Positions 43,895-57,204 of a stretch of DNA of 64,000 nucleotides are shown here, piece by piece. Under the pieces are notes generated by a model, which ran no database searches, had not been told where the DNA came from, and saw only the letters and a list, made by a program, of their open reading frames with translations. Location: contig JBAIZL010000002.1 of assembly GCA_036971475.1 (NCBI GenBank), forward strand, positions 357,046,082 to 357,110,081, given 5' to 3'. Position numbers and translations under genes: made by a program. This stretch comes from Prosapia bicincta. Taxonomy: Eukaryota > Arthropoda > Insecta > Hemiptera > Cercopidae. The stretch's first letter is position 1; the number at the start of each line of letters is the position of its first letter.

Positions 43895-44132
43895 GTAATA
43901 GTCAAAACTTTTCAGATGTAATATTTCATTAACGTTATGAGCATCCAACTCAATTAACTTTTCAAACATCCAACATGCCCCAAAAAGTGAGTTTTTTAAA
44001 AACTAGGTAAATAACTTTTTAATCATTAAATTGATACTTTGTATTTTGTTTGTTCTCAAATTATATTATTTTGGGAAAAAAAATCACTAAATAGCAATCA
44101 GTGTTTTGATAATTTTAATCTTCTGACACCTA

Positions 44133-44265
44133 TCCAATGTTATAAGAACTACAAAAATTTGCTTTTGAAAATCGCTGAGAGATGAAAGGTAGTTTAGTAT
44201 CCAATGTAATAAGAACTACCAAAATTTGCTTTTAAAATGGCTGAGAGATGAAGGGTAGTTCACTA
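44133..44265. repeat. Two-copy tandem repeat of about 65 bp
   Basis: Units share TATCCAATGTWATAAGAACTAC, AAAATTTGCTTTT and GCTGAGAGATGAARGGTAGTT. Intronic, no function seen. A similar two-copy repeat with TTTTTATGTATTT...GCTAACAATG lies at about 44735-44850. Confidence 0.75.
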
Positions 44266-47200
44266 ACAAAAATAACGATTGCAATATGTACCTTATAACT
44301 GCTTTAAAATAATATAAAAACCCAAAATGACATCGATACTGCGGATTTCTTGTAGTGTGACAATGTGATAACTGTGTTTTTACTGTTTAAAGGGTTAACA
44401 TGTTGAGATCTGATTTTTCTTCTAGTTTATTTGACTGTTGTTCTAAATTCATAAAAAGAAATGGAACAAAATAATATTTTTTAAATTTATTTACTTTAAA
44501 CATCTTATAACAAATATTTCAACATTTGGCTATAGTAGAACTTTGTCTAAATGAGGACAGCTGTTTCTGTAGATATGTCCTATTTTCTACTCAGACCATA
44601 ATTGACCTTTTGATTATTTAAGGATTAGTCAGTAATGGGAAAGCTCTATGAGAAGACCTTAAAGTAATTTTGGAGTATTCATGTCAAAATATTAGTGTGA
44701 ATTATAATTTAATTGTGACTTAAGTATCTGTGTTTAGTGAAATTTGAAATTTTTATGTATTTCATAGTTATGGGATGCTAACAATGTTATTTTTGAAGTT
44801 TTTATGTATTTGATACTGATGGGTTGCTAACAATGCTATTTATTTAAGTTCTATGCTGATATTTTAGTTTTATTCATAGGTTTGTGTAGTTTTAGTTTTT
44901 GGATCAAAGGTGTTCAGCAAAGTTAGATTGATTGTTATGATTTGTGACTGCTTTTACGTTTTTTGTAAGATATTTGTAATAATAATATTCTTGTTTGGAG
45001 CATGGAACTACATGTTAGGTTATGTGTGAAAGATGAGTTGTATATGTATATGATTGAGATCTTTGACTTAAATCACAGGCTTCCATAAATGGTGGACCTA
45101 ATGTTCTTTGACACACCCCGAGAAAACGCAAATGAGTTGAAACCCAGAAACCCAAAAAAAGTAAAATCATCAATCGAAAGTGATGTATAAAGCTTACTGG
45201 TTTCTTGTACAGTAGTTGAAATTCCTGACATATTATATTACGAGGAAATGGGTGTGACTATTAATTTTTTCCAACAATTCAGATAAACTAATTAAGCTTT
45301 TTATTGGATTTATAATATTTGGAAAAACAACAAAACTATTTTTAATGAATTGTATAAGGAGATGAAAAAAATATAGGACTTGAATATGAAGATGACATTT
45401 TTATGCTTTAAGGAGGCTCTGGCTCATTGTTGTTTTACTGGTTACTAATTAGAGTAGATGTAAAGATACTTATTATTATGTGTGTTGCTTAAATTTTTGT
45501 TTGGTAGATTTTTGCATCTGTCTCAACGATAACCTAATAATACTAGAATTTTTTCAGGATATAAAAAGTTATATAATTTTATTCAAGGTAGTTCTGAACT
45601 ATATGCTATGTTTAAAAAAATATTTCACAAAACCATTAACCCATTATACTTCATGAAAGAGCTCAGTCCGTTGGAACAAATTGATGCTAGCAGGTAAGAT
45701 GATGCTCTCAGCCGATCATGGATTTTTCTCATTTCTTCAAGAAAGCATTTTTTTCCTATAAGAGAGTTTCTTACAATGATATGTCATGTACAAACCTAGA
45801 CTGATGTGCTATCTAAGGGATATTGATCACTTCTCCAAACTTTGAGCATAAATAGAAAAAGCCATTTATAGCCCATAACTTAAAACTTTCATATTAGGAA
45901 GGTACAATATGTACCTTTCATTTGGGTTTTAATTTGTACTTATATTAGACCTTTCATCAGTTTTCATGTTAACTGGAGTGAGAAGCTCAATATAGTTTTA
46001 ACTCAATGTCGTTTAGGAGCTTGTTTGTTGTGTTATATTACTGTGTAAAAATGGAAAATATGTACTAATCAGAGAAAAACCTTTTATTTCAAGAAAGTGA
46101 TAATGAGCTCAGTGATAATGTTATATTGTAATGTATAAGAATACATATTCATAAAGAGTACTTCAAATTCTATTTAAAATAGTAAAATAGAATTTTAAAT
46201 AACAAATATATTGATGAATGCATGAAAATATTTTTTTAAAATAGAGAATGTTTGTGTATTCTGAAGTAATCGATGTTAAAAGGAGCCTATAAGCTAATGT
46301 GAAAATCAAACTGTATGTAAAATTTTATAGTTTTTACTAATAATGATTAGAAGTAGTAATGAAAAAATAAATAAGGTTTAAAATAATGAGTAAAAAATTG
46401 TGTAAGTTATTTAATGTTTAATATAATTTTATAATGTCTATAAGTGAGAGTATTTTCTTGGTAAAGTATAACTCAGTTGACTTGGGAAATTAAATCATAC
46501 TGCTGAGTGCTACAGTACACATCTAATTAAAAACCTAAATGGGTTAAAAACGATAAAGATGCTTTTAGAACCTAGGTGTGCTTGTAGAAGTGAAGATGCT
46601 GCAGCAATATGTTGTTAATATAAGCTGGAAATCAATGCTTTAAAAGACAAATTTGACAGCACAGATAATTCAAAAGCCAAAGGGACTGGGAAAGGCATCC
46701 TGGCACATGTTAAATCATTCAATTTCATTATAGCCTTAAAAATAATGAATCTTAACCTTCAAACAAAATTAATGCCTCAGCAAAATATTACATGAAAGTA
46801 ATATATTGCTGATTTGTCTTAACTCGGATATGATCTATGCTTAGTATTAATTTTCTTTACCATTAACCTGTTTTTCCTACACTTTGTTTAGATTTTTCTT
46901 ATTGTTCTTTGTGACGAATTTGGTTTTGAGAAGAGATTTTTCATCATGTTTCCTCAGCAATTTCTTTAAGTTTGTTAAGTTGAGCAATAAAATCTTCCAC
47001 ACTTCCACATTTTCTAGTAGCTAAGCTAAATTATCATAAAAAAACTCAGTATTTGACCTCAGAATCCTATTTTATAACACTTGAGATTTTTTGCCAGAAG
47101 ATGTTATAATTTCATGCAGGTCAGCACTGATGATTGTGAGGACAAACTGTCCGTTCTATATGTGCCCTTTTAGTTCTGAATGGTTTCATAATTTTCCTTT

Positions 47201-47343
47201 GCTATTTAATTTTGGAAGTAACATTTTTTTTTATTAGAGGAAAATGTTAAAATAATGAGTTAATTTCCACCCTCATAAGAAGATTCTTTACATTTTTAAT
47301 TAATTTTGAACTAATGGTAAGAGAATTTAATTTTTGTTTTCAG

Positions 47344-47498
47344 GTGAAGCCTGGCAGGAAATAATGTTGTACTGCTCTAACCGACCTTATCAAGTTTTGT
47401 GTGACAAAGAATCAGATGAATATGGAAAGTCAACCACTTGTGGTTCAGACATTGCTTTTCCATATTTTATATCATTCTATGTACTGTGTTCATTTCTG
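47344..47498 (+). CDS. Ca-alpha1D: Cav1 exon: domain IV selectivity filter and IVS6
   Basis: 155-bp exon, acceptor TTTTCAG and donor GTGAGT. It begins by completing the Gly codon and reads EAWQEIM, with the domain IV filter Glu, then an extracellular loop with paired Cys, then [14 protein letters not shown] of IVS6. No break here. Confidence 0.9.
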
Positions 47499-47936
47499 GT
47501 GAGTATTTTATATCTTTGAAAAAAAACCCCTTGATATGTTTTGTGTTTCGCAGTTAAAAATTAAGAAATATTTGTTAACATATATCTTTATAAATACTGA
47601 TCATTGACTCAATGCCCTGAACATTATTAAGGTTGTATTATGTCTAAATTATTATAATTTTATTGATGTTTTATCGAAACATTACCATTTTAGACATTTA
47701 CTATTAATGATTCCTATTTTCGGAAAGTTAAAAAAGTAACAGATTAAAAGTTAAATTTAAGACCTAAAAAAGTAACTTGTTAACGTGAGGCTAATTTCCA
47801 AGTAACTGATTAAAAGTTAAAGTTACTTTTTTGTTTAAAAAGTTTGTACCTTGAAAATGGTGGTAAATTTAAAAATATTAATAAGCTGCGTTATACATAT
47901 ATGATAAATAGTTACCATTCATAATAAATCAGTTCA

Positions 47937-48103
47937 TTTTGCAGTACATAAAACGCAGCTTCAACATTCAGCCAGGATCTCATTTAGATTTAACAAGGTG
48001 AACCCAACAATAGGTGACTTAACTGTTACTGGGGATTCACCTTTTTAATGCTAGATGAGATTCTGGCAAAATGTCAGATCAGTGTTTTATGCACTGCAAA
48101 ACT
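47937..48103. mobile_element. Hairpin element (MITE-like) in the Cav1 intron
   Basis: Arms TTTTGCAGTACATAAAAC...CCAGGATCTCATTTAG...AAGGTGAA and the inverted TTCACCTTTTT...CTAGATGAGATTCTGG...GTTTTATGCACTGCAAAA. Arms about 70 bp, moderately diverged. Confidence 0.75.
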
Positions 48104-48154
48104 AACAGATGTACTCCATATATTAAGTATTCATCATAGTTTTCATTCATGAAG

Positions 48155-48156
<2 letters not shown>

Positions 48157-48212
<56 letters not shown>

Positions 48213-48240
48213 ACAAACACACACACACACACTCACTCTC
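48157..48240. repeat. (TA)n followed by (CA)n microsatellite
   Basis: Compound dinucleotide repeat about 55 bp from the hairpin at 47937-48103. Confidence 0.9.
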
Positions 48241-50017
48241 ACATCCACACATGCAAACACACATACGTATTAATTTTAAAGTGACATTCATGGTATATGA
48301 TAAATCAATAGTAAAAAATATGGAAGGAAGGATGGGAAAATTAAAATAAGTAAAGGAGGATGAGTAATAGATGAGAATGAATATTATTAACTTTAATAAT
48401 CTATTAATGTTAATAATAATAATAATTTGAAACAGATGTTGTAGAAGCTCCTATTATTTTCTATCTCTGAACAAAGGATGCATTGAATAAAAAACAGAAG
48501 AGTTTAGTTTAGGTGTAACAAAGTTCTAGTTTTACTACGACTAGAACTTGATTTTTGCTTTGTAAAAAAAAGAGTCAATTAATGACATTATTAGTAATTT
48601 TGTTTCTTTCTACAGGTAAGCAACAGGTAATATTGTCAAAAAATTTGCCTCCTAGCAGACTTTATTTTCTAAGCTAAATCTATCCTAACCAGATACCTTG
48701 TAGCTATACTCTAGTATAGTTTAACATAGTGCTCTGTTTTATAAGAAACTGTTTTTTTAAACAGTTAAAATTTTTTTAAACATTTTAAAATATTTAATGA
48801 GTTTTGTGAAAAGAAGTTTTTTTTGTTTGTTTTTTAAAATTTTAAATGTTTAGGGTCTTACCATTTTTCTGAAAAAATGTCAGATTATTAGATTTAAAAT
48901 GGATATTTGTAAGGATGAATTTACACATCTTGGTAGATTCATAGATACTAATTTACAAGTCTGTTTAAAGTATGTTGAATTGATTTGTTATCCAAATTAC
49001 TTCTCAGCCGTCAAACCAGAAACTTGATGAATCTATAACATTTTACACCTAATAAAAAATTGATTTTGGGGTACTAAAACACACTAAAAAACTCAACTGA
49101 AAGTTTTTTGGTGCAGTATATCTACAATATCAAATGTATAGACTGTATTATATTTCATGTTTTTGAAAGACTCCAAATCTATACTAAGTCCTGATACTTT
49201 CTCTGCCTTTATGAAGTAGAAAATGAAATATGTATATGAAAATTTATTGTGTAGATGCAGTAAAATGTAACATAACATGTAATACATTCACTGCTCACTG
49301 CCCAGACACAAATCATTATGAAACTTAGTTCTGTTTTCATGGTCTTTACAGTGGCTCATTGTACTCTTAGCTGGGATATATACTCTTGCTTAGTTAATAA
49401 GGTGACCTAGTATTATTCTCATGACACTACCTTCCAGTGTGAGGGTGTCTTAATGTACATTTCCTTTCAAAGATTGGTGTTGTGATACTTTGTGACTTAC
49501 CTTTCTTCTTTTCCTGTTTTATTGTTTTTAGTTATTGTATTGTTAATACTTACTTATGTTACTTATCTACAGAAGTATAAAATAAAATCACATGTCGAAT
49601 AACAAAAGAATTAGGTACATAAACATGTTTTCATGTTACAGCCATATGGAAAAATTCAAATATGAAAACCTTTTTTTTTGCAGGTGGTTCATGACAACCA
49701 ACTCCTATTTTTTCCGCTCTAAACCCTAAAACCTTGTGGTTGTAAATGAAGATTGTTTTGTGTCTTTCAGATGTGCATGCTTAACTGTTATTTATTATTT
49801 AAAATGTATTCATATATTGAATATTGAAACCTCTCTATTGACATTCAGATAACAAATAATTTTTGTTTTTAAGCCGCTGTACTATACACCTGCTGTTTGC
49901 CGAACACTTCTACAAACTATTGTAGAGAAGTACCTTCCCACACAATATGAAGAGAAAAAGTGGTGTAAGGGGTCAAAAATAAATAAATAAATATACATAT
50001 ACAATAATAATAATAAC

Positions 50018-50023
<6 letters not shown>

Positions 50024-50054
<31 letters not shown>

Positions 50055-50270
50055 GAATTTTGTAGTCCCATTACGTTCTGTGAACCTTAATTAATCCCTC
50101 AAACAATAGTTTATGACTATCCGAACTTTCAATTTTGTAAAATTCCCGAAGACACTGATGAAGATCACCACATAGTGATCGAAAACGTTCTGTCACAGTA
50201 AGTTTTAACAAATTTACAAAATATAAAGTTAGGATAGTCATAAACTATTGTTTAAGTGATTAATATACAT

Positions 50271-50340
<70 letters not shown>
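50024..50340. mobile_element. Hairpin family 4, copy B, between two microsatellites, with hammerhead-like core
   Basis: Flanked by (TA)n (50024-50050) and (AC)n(AT)n (50271-50340). The arms TTAATCCCTCAAACAATAGTTTATGACTATCC... and the inverted copy ending AAACTATTGTTTAAGTGATTAATA span 50060-50265. The centre has CTGATGA at 50155-50161, a 6-bp stem GATCAC/GTGATC (50163-50168 and 50175-50180) and GAAA at 50181-50184. Confidence 0.75.
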
Positions 50341-50342
<2 letters not shown>

Positions 50343-51265
50343 TGATATTTCATGTTGTCCATTATTTTTCCATTGCACTGACTTTATGAAGTTCAACTTC
50401 AAAATATATATAAAATTTGCAACAAAAAATAATTGTTTATATATGTGTATCTTGCCTAGTTATAAAACTGGGTTTTGTCTTTGGGCTTGTTTTCTCGAGT
50501 CTTACAAAAACAAATAAAACGTGAAGAGTTAACATAAATAAAATGATAATTTGTTGTTTGAATGTTTTCTGAAGATAAATATTGCTATGATGTATAGATA
50601 TTCACATAAACTTAAATACAAATGGATATCACTGGATATGTTTCTCAATCAGTGTGTTGGGAGTGAACTGTCCTATGGTACATTAATTTTTCGTGATAGG
50701 ATTTAATTCAAAATGCACAAAATTTACTTCAACAAATCTATATTGGATTTTGTAACACAAAAAGTTAAGGTTCTAACACATTTACATTTTACAACTGGAG
50801 TATACCTGAAGTTTCCAGGTGAGCAGTCAATGTGTGAATACATGACAAACTTAAATAGTCATCTTCTCTGAACGCTGCATTGAACGTTCAGATTTCGTTA
50901 TTCAGTGCATAATGTAATTTGAAAAATAGTATTATGGTAAATATTACAAGGATAGAATTTTGAGGTGTCATTTGGACCTAGTTGACACACAATAAAGATA
51001 AATTGTGAGCTTTTGAGAACTCTGTCTTGGACCTTCATATTCCATTCAACACTGCCTAAATACAGATGAGAATATAGGATTAGACCTTTAAATGATGTCA
51101 GCTAGATCCAGTTGAACCATGATAAAGATAAATCATGAGGTTCTTTGAGGTAAGCATTTAATCTTTAATTCCATAGAGCATTTGAGTTAGTCAATGCATG
51201 TATGTTGAAAAAATCCTGCAAATTATTTCTCGTTTACGAATATAATCTAATTTCTAATGTTACAG

Positions 51266-51490
51266 ATCATTAATCTCTTTGTAACTGTAATTATGGACAA
51301 CTTTAATTATTTAACTCGTGATTGGTCAATTCTTGGCCCTCACCATCTGGATGAGTACATTCGTCTCTGGAGTGAATATGATCCAGATGCCAAGAGGAGA
51401 ATTAAACATTTAGATGTTGTGACACTCTTAAGAAAAATCTCTCTACCTTTAGGATTTGGGAAATTATGCCCACATAGAGTTGCTTGCAAG
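51266..51490 (+). CDS. Ca-alpha1D: Cav1 exon: end of IVS6 and EF-hand-like domain
   Basis: 225-bp exon, phase 0 both sides, acceptor TTACAG and donor GTAAGT. It encodes [20 protein letters not shown] to LCPHRVACK. Compared with the nearly invariant Cav1 sequence as I remember it, there are changes at FVA>FVT, NFD>NFN, DEF>DEY, KGR>KRR and SPP>SLP. Four of the five are G>A or C>T transitions. Confidence 0.9.
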
Positions 51491-52429
51491 GTAAGTCTTT
51501 TGTAGTAAAATATTTTCTTACAACAAAATTTTGAAATACAAAATTAAAATATTTTTACATTAAATTAAGTATTAAAACAAATTTAAAATATTTGTTTCTC
51601 ATGCTTCAAGGAAAAAAATATAGAGTAGAGTGTATGACATATGAGCAAAAAAAAAATCATTATTGATATTATTAGTTAAAGGAAAATTAATCCTGTATAA
51701 AGTACAATTACATTACGAATAGAAATTTTTACCTGGAATTCTGGGCTGTTGTTGACTAGTTTAACAATTAGTAAATATAGAACAATTTAATTCAACAGAA
51801 CTGAAATTCAACACTCTACTTAAACAGTCATGATCTAAATAAATTTAACCTCATTATAAAATGTGTTGTGCCATCATTATAATAATAATAACATTTTATC
51901 CAGCATATGAAGCATCATTCAGTAATTTTTCAATAATTTCTCCAAGTAATTAAATGAGCACGAAATTTGTATGTATTTTTATTAATTGGAATATTTTTTT
52001 AAATTTCTAATCATATCTAAGAAGTTTAGAAATCATAATGCAAGAATTGATTTCCTGCTTTCAATCAGAATACAAAAAAGAACCTAACACCTTAAAATAT
52101 TAAACAGGATACTCATCTATGTAAAAGATCTGTCTTGTATGTGACACTAAATAAACTCAGATTACTTCTATAGATAAACTGTTCTTATAGTTTACAAGAA
52201 ATATGCTGATATGAAATTATAGTTTAGGTATAGTCACACAAGTTTTGATAGTTTATTTGAATTTATTGATCCAGTATCTATTGATATTTTTCATTACAGT
52301 CAGGAACTCGTAATTAATTCTAATATTATTTCATTCCATATTCACTTGAGCTGCAATTAATTATTCTTAGACACCTGGGCATACTGTGTATATATTACCA
52401 TGTGACAGTTGCCTATTATATTACTTTCG

Positions 52430-52560
52430 ATTTTGTTTAATGAGGATGGCAATTCTGTAAGATATGTCCCACTAACTGTAAGTCAGTAGTCAGTATGACT
52501 GAGTTTACAATGGTATACATTTACTGAAACTATTGTCCTCATTAAACAAAAAAGTAAGTG
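52430..52560. mobile_element. MITE family 3, copy B (diverged)
   Basis: Ends GTTTAATGAGGATGGCAATTCTGTAAGATATGTCCC on the left and ATTGTCCTCATTAAACAAAAAAGTAAGTG on the right. Compare TTTGTTGAGGACGGC in the palindrome at 17836-18071, which also shares the AGATGTGTCCC block. Confidence 0.7.
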
Positions 52561-52777
52561 ATAATTATATATTTGCAAGTCTCATATATTAACATATGTC
52601 CAAGTTTAATTTTGGAAAATATCTATTATGTAAATATGCTATGTTGCTTTATTTTTATTCTTCATCAATAGTAAATATGGCAATTACAATATTATTTGTA
52701 TATATTTACAGTGTGTTATTTCTTAAGAATTTTATTTTTATTATGTTAAGATGTTTTATGTTTTTTATAAAGTAATG

Positions 52778-52782
<5 letters not shown>

Positions 52783-52850
<68 letters not shown>
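52783..52850. repeat. (TA)n microsatellite
   Basis: TA run ending at the left end of the long palindrome. Confidence 0.9.
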
Positions 52851-52851
<1 letters not shown>

Positions 52852-52854
<3 letters not shown>

Positions 52855-53116
52855 GGTTAGTTTTGGTTGGTAAAGATTATTTAGATTTTTTGGACTAGGA
52901 GACTGACAGACTTACCTTGGTAAGAGTCCACACTGTAGTCTTGAAATAGAAACACATAAAAGCACTTAAACAATGATATATTTCAACCCCACAGTGGTCT
53001 TTATCAATCGAAGAGAAAACATAAAAAGAAATATGAGAGAATGAAATAAAATAAATATAAGTTGTAATCACAGATTGTGTAGAGTAGAAATCAGATGACA
53101 CAGATGCACAGATTAA

Positions 53117-53186
<70 letters not shown>

Positions 53187-53819
53187 TGTTTCCATGAGCA
53201 TATGAGTGATTATAGTTTATATAAGTCTGTCAGGGGAAAAGAGATAAGGCTATTAGGAGAAAAAAAAAAAAAAAAAAAAAATGAATGGATTTATCTGATG
53301 TTGAGGTTAGGGGATTCTCTGGACTTGGTATACCACTGGTATGATAGTTCCCACCTTCTCAGTGGGAAATTAAATCACTCCCCCCTGATTGCAATCCCTC
53401 AGAACTGAGAAAATGGGAACTATCATATCAGTGGTATACCAAATCCAGAGAATCCCCTAACCTCAGCATGAGATAAATCCATTCATATTTTTTTCCCTAA
53501 TAGCCTCAGACGTCTCTAATCTCTTTTCCCCTGACAGACTTATATAAACTATAATCACTCATATGCTCATGGAAACAATATATATATCTTTAATATGTGC
53601 AATTGGGACATCTGATTTCTACTCTACACAATCTGTGATACAATTTATAATTATTTTATTTCATTCTCTCATATTTCTTTTTGTGTTTTCTCTTTGATTG
53701 ATAAAGACCACTGTGTGGTTGAAATATATCATTGTTTAAGTGCTTTTATGTGTTTCTATTTCAAGACTACAGTGTGGACTCTTACCAAGGTAAGTCTGTC
53801 AGTCTCCTAGTCCAAAAAA

Positions 53820-53820
<1 letters not shown>
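52852..53820. mobile_element. Long palindromic fold-back element, arms about 450 bp
   Basis: The left arm (52895-53360) and right arm (53390-53815) are inverted copies. Paired blocks include GACTAGGAGACTGACAGACTT / AAGTCTGTCAGTCTCCTAGTC at the outer ends, ATTTCTACTCTACACAATCTGTG, AACTATAATCACTCATATGC, and GGTATACCACTGGTATGATAG near the centre. The left arm gained a (TA)n tract (about 53120-53178) and a poly-A run (53261-53280); the right arm keeps only TATATATAT at the same point. Both outer ends run into (TA)n tracts. A one-arm relative occupies 1-198. Confidence 0.88.

Positions 53821-53856
<36 letters not shown>
53821..53856. repeat. (TA)n microsatellite
   Basis: TA run at the right end of the long palindrome. 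Confidence 0.9.
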
Positions 53857-53859
<3 letters not shown>

Positions 53860-54864
53860 TTTAATTTATCTTTTCATGGTCTATTCAAAAACGTGTATAA
53901 AAATCGTTTCTTAATTGATTCATTAAAAATGAAACTCCATTGTTTACCATATTTATTTTAACTGAAAAGGTTAGATATCTCTAAAGTATAGTCCCATTCT
54001 CACAATATTCACTGTTTTATAGGTTTATTAAGCTTTAAGTTACAGTTTAAAACACTACATTTTCCTGATAATAGTATAGAAGTTTATTTTGTTTTTAGTA
54101 AGGTGTATTATTTCTATTCTTATTTCAGTTTAGATAATAATTAAAATACAAAAAAAATTGTTACAAGTTTTGGCAAAAAGTATTTCACTAAAACAGTATT
54201 TTAGAAGTAGGAATATTTCTATCATTAGAGTTGTCTATATTTTAGTATGTTTTTGATAACTTTGATTCGGCCAAGGATTAATGTTTAGACTGTAAAATTA
54301 GACTACAATGTTAGTAATTATGAGATGCAGAAAGTCTTAATAAATGTGGGAAAAAATTAAAACCTGTTACAAACATTTTTAGAAAATGGAAAAAACAAAA
54401 ATAATGACCTCGTTTAACAAGAATTTAGAGGACTATGAGAAATCATGAGATAAATATTTTTGGTAGTTATATTTCGTATTCTCACTTTACAACATACAAA
54501 AACTCATATAAACTCAAGGTTTTCTTTAAAATTTTTGTGATAGAAAATCCCACAATGTCTGTAAGGAGACATAGCAAACATTAATACATGGTAACAATTG
54601 ACAAAGAATGAAATATATATCATAAAATAGTGCAAACAAAGTTTTCATCATTCATCCTGTCAACTTAAAAGCTGTACAGGAGGTTTCTCCCAATAGTTGT
54701 AGCCAAGGCCTGCTTACACTTCTTCCTAAAAAAATTAGTAACCAATATTTGAAAAGTTAATTATTTTAAGTAATTATTGCATTATGTCTTTATTCAACTA
54801 TTCGAATAAATACGATGAAACAGAAGGTTTTATAAATAAAAATAAACTGCATATTAAATACTTA

Positions 54865-54999
54865 ATGATATCATTTGGCAAAAAAAAACCACTACTTTCG
54901 AACTAAATCAGTACGTTGTTCAATATTGTGAGTAATGGACAAGACACGCTGTGAAACATAACAGTAAGTAGTGGGTTTTTTGCCAAGTGATATCATTTA
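54865..54999. mobile_element. MITE family 1, copy B
   Basis: AATGATATCATTTGGCAAAA...CCACTACTT pairs with the inverted AAGTAGTGG...TTTTGCCAAGTGATATCATT. The core contains GGACAAGAC, as in the other copies at 10720-10939 and 61168-61275. Confidence 0.8.
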
Positions 55000-57200
55000 G
55001 TATAGTATATTCAAAACACCTCAAGATATACAACACAAAAAGTGTAAGTTTCCCTTATTAAACTTTTTATTCAACAACGTTAGTAAACTTAATATCTTTG
55101 TTCACTAGAAACAAGTTATGTCTTTATTTAGTTATTCATCTCTCTAATATACAGTATATATAAAAGTACAATCTAAAAACTGAGCAGAAAAACACTGCTA
55201 ACTATAATGTAATACATTACGATTTAATTTTAATCTTTGGAATGAAAATTATTACTTTATGCATTAACCCTTTGCACTCCACTACCAGGTATAAATCAGG
55301 AATGGTAAAATGCATTTCAGCTCTGAGCAATAACCTTTTCCGAAGCCGAGCAATACCCAGTAGAGTTTTTCATCATATCTATATAAGCCAGATATAACCC
55401 GTTTTTATTTTTCTGCTATTACACTCCTAAACAAATATAGTTTGGCATTTTTAAATTAGTATGCAAGAATCTTTAGGTTTTGTATTACTTTTGTGCAAAA
55501 CCTTATTGTTTTCCTAAGTTGGTGCTTCAGGTAAAACTTATTAATAGAACAACATGTCCCCCCACTTCCTCATCATCACAAAGTGTCTTGGTTTCTCATT
55601 TGCAAGTACTAATTTTCAAGTGTTTCGAAATATATTATTTAATTGTTTTGCTTCACTTTTTTAAAGGTTAACATTATTGAAGTTTGTTTTAAAGCCTCAT
55701 TTTGGTGAATTGAACACTAATTTGTTTTGTCTCATTTCGCTAAAGATTTGTGGTTTAAAAGTAAGTTATATTTCGCAATGGAAGAAGCCAATGTTATGAG
55801 AATTATGGGAGGAGAAAGAAGGTATGCTATCAGAATTATCTGACAAGGGAATTAATTCAAATGGTTCTTTTGGTAAATTTTTTGATTTAGAAAATGATGA
55901 GTCCAATATTGGCTTTGACCAATACAATGACAAAAGTAATTACTTTTGGCTTAATCACTCGAGTAATTCCACACGCAAGTGAAATATAAATTTTAGTTAA
56001 ATATTTGATTTGTTTACATGTAAAATTTAAACTTATAATTTAATATTTCTTTTATTATTATTAAAATATTGTATAATTGCAAAATATTAAATATTTAAAG
56101 ACTTTATAAATGACTGCGTAACTGAGAGAAAAAATGTCTTGCAAGTTATTGGAGCAGAAGCACAGGCAACGTGTTGCTAGTGTCGAAGTAGACTTGGCAA
56201 AGTTGTATGCCGGTAATATTTTTTTTACAGCCTAGTGACTCTTTTGTATAGTAAATACATTAGTTTTTTCAATAAAAATGTAAGGTGTTTTGAGTTCTAA
56301 CTAAATGAATTTTTAAAGAAAGAGATACAAAACTCATCTTACACTATGACATATCAAAATGGTAACGTTGGAACAACTTCTCAACATGAATAGCACTGAA
56401 AGATAATCTACGTAGAATCCATAAGAACTGTTATCTCTCAATACATTATTAAATATACAGATGTTTAGATCAAAGTTAACAGGATGTAACTTATAGCCTT
56501 TCTCAGAGACTATAATTTCACCTTTGAAGGTTTAACTAACAGACAGAAAACAATATTAGGAAATGTCTCTTAAGATGAGAAACAAACCTTTTACGAAAAA
56601 ATAGTTACACACTCTTGTCCAATGATGACCAGGGAAATACATAATGCCAATATAATTTTTGTAATTCCAAAATTGACGATTACAGAGGGTAAATCTTGTT
56701 TTTATGTTTTTAAGTGGATGCAATTTGACACTATTACATAATCACTTAACGTCATTAGCTAGAAATGCATTTTTATGGTAATAAGATGCCTTAATTAAGT
56801 GTTTTATACATGAAAATTAAGGTTTACTATGTTAGCTTGTCAGTGGTATATGATGTTTCATTAACTAAGTATTGTATTATGAGAATTTAAATTTGTTATC
56901 AATGTCACATGCGATTCAAATGAGTTGCATGCTAGATCATGAATGGAAGCCGTGAAACTCAGAGTCCCATGACAGATATATAGTTAAATCACCTAAAACA
57001 CTTTTCAAAATTAGATTCAACTTACACACATGGATATTCGGTACTGACAAAAACCAAATGTTAGTAAACATATACGAGTGCATTATTACACTAAGTGTTA
57101 TTTGAACCTGATATTATAATATAAATATGTTTGCAGGAGTAAATATTTTTGATTTAACCATTATTGAAAATAATAACGATCAAAACCTAAAATTACCTAA
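55000..57200. other. Intronic region without recognised exons
   Basis: A TTAACCCTTTGCACTCC sequence at 55264-55280 resembles a piggyBac-type end, but no partner end was found. Otherwise AT-rich intron. Confidence 0.4.
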
Positions 57201-57204
57201 TTCT

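Noticed and set aside
55264..55280. TTAACCCTTTGCACTCC resembling a piggyBac end
   Set aside because: No inverted partner end or second TTAA junction was found within a reasonable distance.
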